From assembly GCF_910592395.1 (NCBI RefSeq), contig NC_088322.1, positions 1,426,001-1,490,000 of the forward strand: a stretch of DNA of 64,000 bases, in the 5' to 3' direction. A model generated the notes under the pieces. That model searched no databases. It was not told the origin of the DNA and was given only the letters and a program-made list of their open reading frames with translations. The DNA is from Lineus longissimus (taxonomy: Eukaryota > Nemertea > Pilidiophora > Heteronemertea > Lineidae). Numbering within the stretch: the first letter of the stretch is position 1; each line of letters begins with the position of its first letter. Position numbers and translations under genes: made by a program. Shown here in pieces: positions 59,819 to 64,000 of the stretch.

Positions 59819-61078
59819 TAGTGTTTTTACGATGACGAAAGGTGAGATAATTAGGTTTTTACTCACCGAATCGGAAGTCGATCTGCTGCTATTGGACCTC
59901 GCCAGACGGCACCCGTTTCCAACCCCAGTAGTCAAGTAGTGACGATCGAACACGGAAGTCCCCTCGGCAAGACGGCTTCAACGTACACAAGTCACGACAT
60001 CAGGCGTGGAGCAGCACTATATCCTCTGATTGGTAACACTCTGGATTATAAATTGTGGCGTTAAGCCAATATAAGCAGCACGTAGTGCTTCACACACATA
60101 ATTGATATATATATAACGGGTTGTTGCATAATTACAGAGGGTTAGCCTATCACTAGACCAAACGAAACGATGTCAAAGTCAATGCTGGCCAAGTGATACT
60201 ATTCAAAGAGTAGTTCTGGAAATATATTCTGCAACAACGGAACGGACGTCAAAAGGGCGAGAATATTCTCATCTATAATTAGCAAGTGGACGTCCTAAAG
60301 GCGAGACTCTTAACAGTACTCATCTATATACACGCAGCGATCCAGACATCACGGACGCCATCTATCGACTATATGTTGCAGCAAACCTCGATAAAGCCAG
60401 GGTGATACTACTCTCACGAATAGACACAGTGTCGGTATCCTAGACAGCACGTTCCAATCAATTCTTGGCCTATGATTCTAACCCCCTCCTCTATGTCAAC
60501 AACAATCTAACACAGCCCTCTAATAACGGAGGTTAATACATCACACACATGAAACTATATCACGTTTCGAAATATAAATCTATTCTCTATGTAACTATTT
60601 TTTGGGTTTTATAAATACGTAACGTCAACGATGATGTGCTTGAAGTTCTGAATTAAACCAACCATAAAAACTACTTACAAAGGTGAGGCCTATTGGACAG
60701 AATAGGCCTATCGCGGTCCTTCAAGAAGACTACAGTGCCGCAAGGCACCTGTAGCGACCCATTAAAATCCTTTTGAATAAAATCCACATCACGCTCACAA
60801 AACAGGACTGCACAAAAACAGGACAACACCAAACGAACACGGCAGTGCAGTAAAAACGTCTCCTCAACTCCACGAAATATGGTCGACTGGGATTACGCCC
60901 AAAAATTAACTCAACCAGAACAAAATAATAATATTAATTCAAAGTCCCGGCCCGCCTACCCGACAGGCAGTGCGCGCACCGGAACTGCTTACAGCAAGTG
61001 AAATGACAAAACATGGCGGGGCGGCGTCCGTAGAAACACATTGTCCTACAGGCCTGGCGTCATTCTCACAAGTGAAAA
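59819..61078. other. Non-coding stretch
   Basis: No exon, RNA or transposon end could be supported. Confidence 0.35.
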
Positions 61079-61236
61079 CTAAGTCTCCCCCGCCCCCCGA
61101 GGTGCGAAGGCCTTTGTTCGCCTTTCCTGGAAGGTTTTTCCAGTACCCCTGCACCTTTCACACAATGGGAAGTTTTTCTTGGCATCATAGATGCACAAAT
61201 CCTCATCTGTACCACATTCAAAGCACAGTGGTTCCT
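61079..61236 (-). other. Candidate terminal exon with a zinc-ribbon-like CxxC pair
   Basis: Acceptor ATTTCCAG|AGGAACC followed by PLCFECGTDEDLCIYDAKKN and FPLCERCRGTGKTFQERRTK to a stop. The spaced Cys pairs (CxxC, then CxxC about 18 residues on) followed by a basic tail suggest a small metal-binding fold. No upstream exon was found and no family is claimed; part of a transposon-encoded protein is an alternative. Confidence 0.3.
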
Positions 61237-61239
61237 CTG

Positions 61240-62810
61240 GAAATGAGGTGTAATAAAGAATCTCCATGTGCCACTTGAAAACTGAGAATAAATGTCACTC
61301 ATTGTGGCTTGAGGCGGGACAGATGTTCCGTACCACGCCTTCAAAATACGTGCTTTATGCACAATCTGTAACACGACAAACGGCATTCTGGCAGCTAGTA
61401 TCAAAAAGTGGAAGATTTAGTTCAACGAGGCGCCATGAGAGGCGCGCTATACATTTAGCGCCGGGAGAGCACGTGTTCTGAAAAAGGCGCGAATTTGGCA
61501 ATTGAAGACAAAATCTTTCAACAAATTCCTCTGAACCTCCTTGAAAAGTATTGTAAAACAGCATTGACTATCTAAAATCACTGTGATATTGTTTGTTACG
61601 CTGAAAACTCTGATGTGTCAATGGTGTTTGGCATATTTGATGAGTGTAGCGTTTTTCGCGCCAAATCAATCGCCGTCCGTTCGGCATGCCGCCGGCCGTC
61701 ATCTACGCTGGGGCGAGTTTCCTCATATAAAAGTGAATAACAGTTGATTAAAATGAACCAAAGTAGACATGTCTGGTATCATTGGAAAGAGAATTTCATC
61801 AGAAATGCAACTGAATAGATAGTGAATCAATTCTTACCTGCTGAAAGCCTAATTTAGTGATTGAAATTGAAAATTAAAAAATAATTTTTTTTTTGATGCG
61901 GGTCAAAAAAGTGATGCGGGCGGGGATGATAAACTGACACTTTTTTTTATGGGGCCTAACAACATAAATCATAAATCGGAGGCAAGAACTACCAGTTATC
62001 TGCACATTTCATCGGTCAGATTTTAATCCTCTGGAGCGCCATTCATGCCATTCTGATCGACTCTTCTCTCTTTTTTTCTTGGTGTTGATAAACTTTGCAT
62101 GTTATCTTCGACACCACCGTGGTTCCTTCCCTAACGGAACACATTACGAGGCTGCTTTCAAGCTAGTGTGATTGATGCCCAGATTGATGTACGTTACGGT
62201 ATATGCCTCCTTCTATATAAGTCGATGACGAACTGAATTCTGGTCTACGAAAATTTTTAGGACAATCTCCTTGCAGCTCGAACCTAACCAACCATATGCG
62301 ACTGCACATTGGAGTCTATTTTAAGCAATCACAAAAACTTACTTCGCGGCCCGTCTAGAGTATAAGTTTATTTCAAACCACAAGGTGCTTGTGAATTACG
62401 ACGGATACAGCGCACCATATAACGGGGATTCCCAAAGACCTTGTCACCAGGAGTACTTCATGCGCACAACAATGCACACTACTAATATGAAAAACTCTCA
62501 CCTGCGGTTCAGGTAGCCACCCTGTCGCCAAGTTAGATTTTTCCGCGGATTTCCGCGGAATCTGCGTTTTATAACAGCCGAGCCTGAACGCCTAGACAGC
62601 AGTCTTAAGTCTGCACACACTCGACAGTGTCAATGACACACACGCCATGCATCGATTGCATGAATGATGGTCTGTACTCTGTGGTACCGGGCGGTAGGCC
62701 TACGAGTAAGCGTCTTTTTCTCACAGAATCAACGAAAAAAACTTGTTCGTCTTCTATAATACTTTTCCCTAAATCATCCAGACCGTAAAGCAATAATATT
62801 TACCGATTAC
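61240..62810. other. Non-coding stretch
   Basis: No gene supported. A short palindrome (ttccgcggatttccgcggaa) lies at about 62550-62569. Confidence 0.35.
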
Positions 62811-62996
62811 ATGATGGCGAACAGCAATCCCAACGCTAGTATTTCGGAACAAACTACTCATGCTAGTATAACCGCGGCAAAAGCACGAAAAGCAGCGACA
62901 AGACAGTGTCCAAACGCAAGGGAAATCGTCGTTAATTTGTAAAGTACGCCCTCTCGCGGAGAACGACTGACCCCGTCTTGGCCATTCCAATGTTAG

Positions 62997-63413
62997 TGCC
63001 CTAACATCTGTGGAGTGGGAAAGAAGACAATCAAGGGTATTTTTAAAAGATTAGAAAATGGGGAATGGCCAACAAGCAGGGATAGGAGGGGAAGGCGACC
63101 TGCAGAAATTGACAGAAAGGCAGCATGGTATATCCATGAAATATGTCAAAAAATGTATGACAGACAAGTGAAGCCAACAAGCAAAAAAATTCGAGAAAAG
63201 TTGGACTGGTATCATGGCATCATCATTGGCCATCACTCTCTTGTTCGGCTGATGCACAAGTTGGGATACCAGTATAAAAGGCCCTCCAGCTCCAACAAGA
63301 GATTTTTCGAGATGACACCGGAACTGAAGCTGCTCCAGAAAGAATATATTGCGAAGATTGGTAGCCTACGTCATGATGGCCGGGACATTATCTATATAGA
63401 TGAAACATACTGT
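62997..63413 (+). CDS. Transposase-like exon (HTH and first catalytic Asp)
   Basis: Open from an acceptor (AATGTTAG|TGCCCT) with CGVGKKTIKGIFKRLENGEW and then RRGRRPAEIDRKAAWYIHE, matching helix-turn-helix regions of IS630/Tc1-related transposases, followed by SLVRLMHKLGYQYKRPSSSN and GRDIIYIDETYC, where IDET is the first catalytic Asp motif. The frame loses protein character soon after this point, so an intron or truncation follows. A possible first exon at 62811-62940 (MMANSNPNASISEQTT…) could not be joined in phase. The C-terminal part is not seen before the window ends. Confidence 0.55.
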
Positions 63414-64000
63414 AGCGAAATTCCTCTGTTGATATTTACGTTGTGCACGTGCTTCACGCGCATGGCTCATTTATATATTTACGTGACCTGTGACCTCATC
63501 TTTTGGATCTTTGCCATGGTCATAGATTTGCGAAACTTCCGAACAGTGCCAATATTTGCATTTTTACGTACAGAAAACGTAAGTATTTTAATAGAAACTT
63601 ATAGGTTTGTGTCTTTTCACCGGTAAGAATATGTGTGTGTATGATTTTTGTCCCTTTGTACAAATTTCATTGTGTTTTTACGAGTTTAACATTTGACAGT
63701 TCGCACCGCTGTTTATGGAAATGAGGTAGAGTGTTCATTCTGTCTTTTGACTGAAATTCGGGTCAAAATTGTAGGGGTTTGAGTACTTCTTAGTTATTTT
63801 CACCCTTGGGGTTAAATTCTTATCATATTCAGATATTGTTTCTGGTCTGGTTTAATTTAATGAATACGGTTTCCCAATTTATATGAGGTTTGTTTCTGGT
63901 TCACGATCTTCAATGTTGACATTTCGTCGATGTAAATTCAGCGCATTGATCCTCGCGCTGTGTGAGAAGTTTAAAATAGTTCTTGGTGTAATCTGAATAT
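63414..64000. other. Non-coding to window edge
   Basis: Probably intron or flank of the transposase-like gene. No second catalytic motif was found. Confidence 0.3.

Overview
The window is animal nuclear DNA: multi-exon genes with GT-AG introns, many short inverted-repeat transposons, minisatellites and microsatellites, and no bacterial gene organisation. Protein content (a mitochondrial LACTB homologue and a secreted LamG/VWD/C8/TIL protein) together with dispersed repeats containing the tttgacctctgtgacctt motif suggests a marine invertebrate, either an invertebrate deuterostome or a lophotrochozoan. The sequence alone does not fix the species. All gene models are read by eye from translations and splice signals.

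Left part (about 3.9-14.4 kb, minus strand): a complete LACTB-like gene of five coding exons, with the SxxK serine-hydrolase motif, YST and HTG motifs, an N-terminal mitochondrial-type leader and a membrane segment. Its introns hold three minisatellite arrays and one is a GC-AG intron. The coding part of exon 1 is split by a 952-bp transposon-like insertion with perfect 26-bp terminal inverted repeats and a 9-bp target-site duplication (TSD). Removing the insertion and one TSD copy restores the reading frame exactly. This is the clearest single observation in the window.

Middle (14.4-26.6 kb): gene-poor DNA with several nonautonomous elements (two more with 9-bp TSDs at 15044-16004 and 18417-18670, a hAT-like one at 17895-18087), a tRNA-like sequence and a decayed LINE 3' end.

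Right-centre (26.7-56.0 kb, minus strand): one large gene model for a secreted protein. In order from its start: signal-peptide exon (55979), two LamG exons, three tandem cassettes of about 5-6 kb each encoding Cys-rich module, VWD, C8, TIL and EGF-like domains, a third LamG exon, and a short terminal exon (stop at 26678). The domain exons join in frame, mostly in phase 1, so cassette number can change without changing frame. Cassettes 1 and 2 are almost identical (about 8 substitutions seen in about 6 kb) and share a solo LTR and an in-frame 72-bp deletion that removes the WGDPHY core of VWD. Cassette 1 also has a nonsense codon and cassette 3 a 4-bp frameshift, so the copy shown may not make the full protein of about 2135 residues. 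An 877-bp fold-back element made of repeated GGAAAATTCGTCCC motifs, again with a 9-bp TSD, sits between LamG exon 2 and cassette 3.

Right end (56-64 kb): a near-complete pogo-like transposon (57872-59816, TA target duplication, intron-containing transposase), the beginning of a second transposase-like gene (about 63.0 kb), and some unassigned candidate exons.
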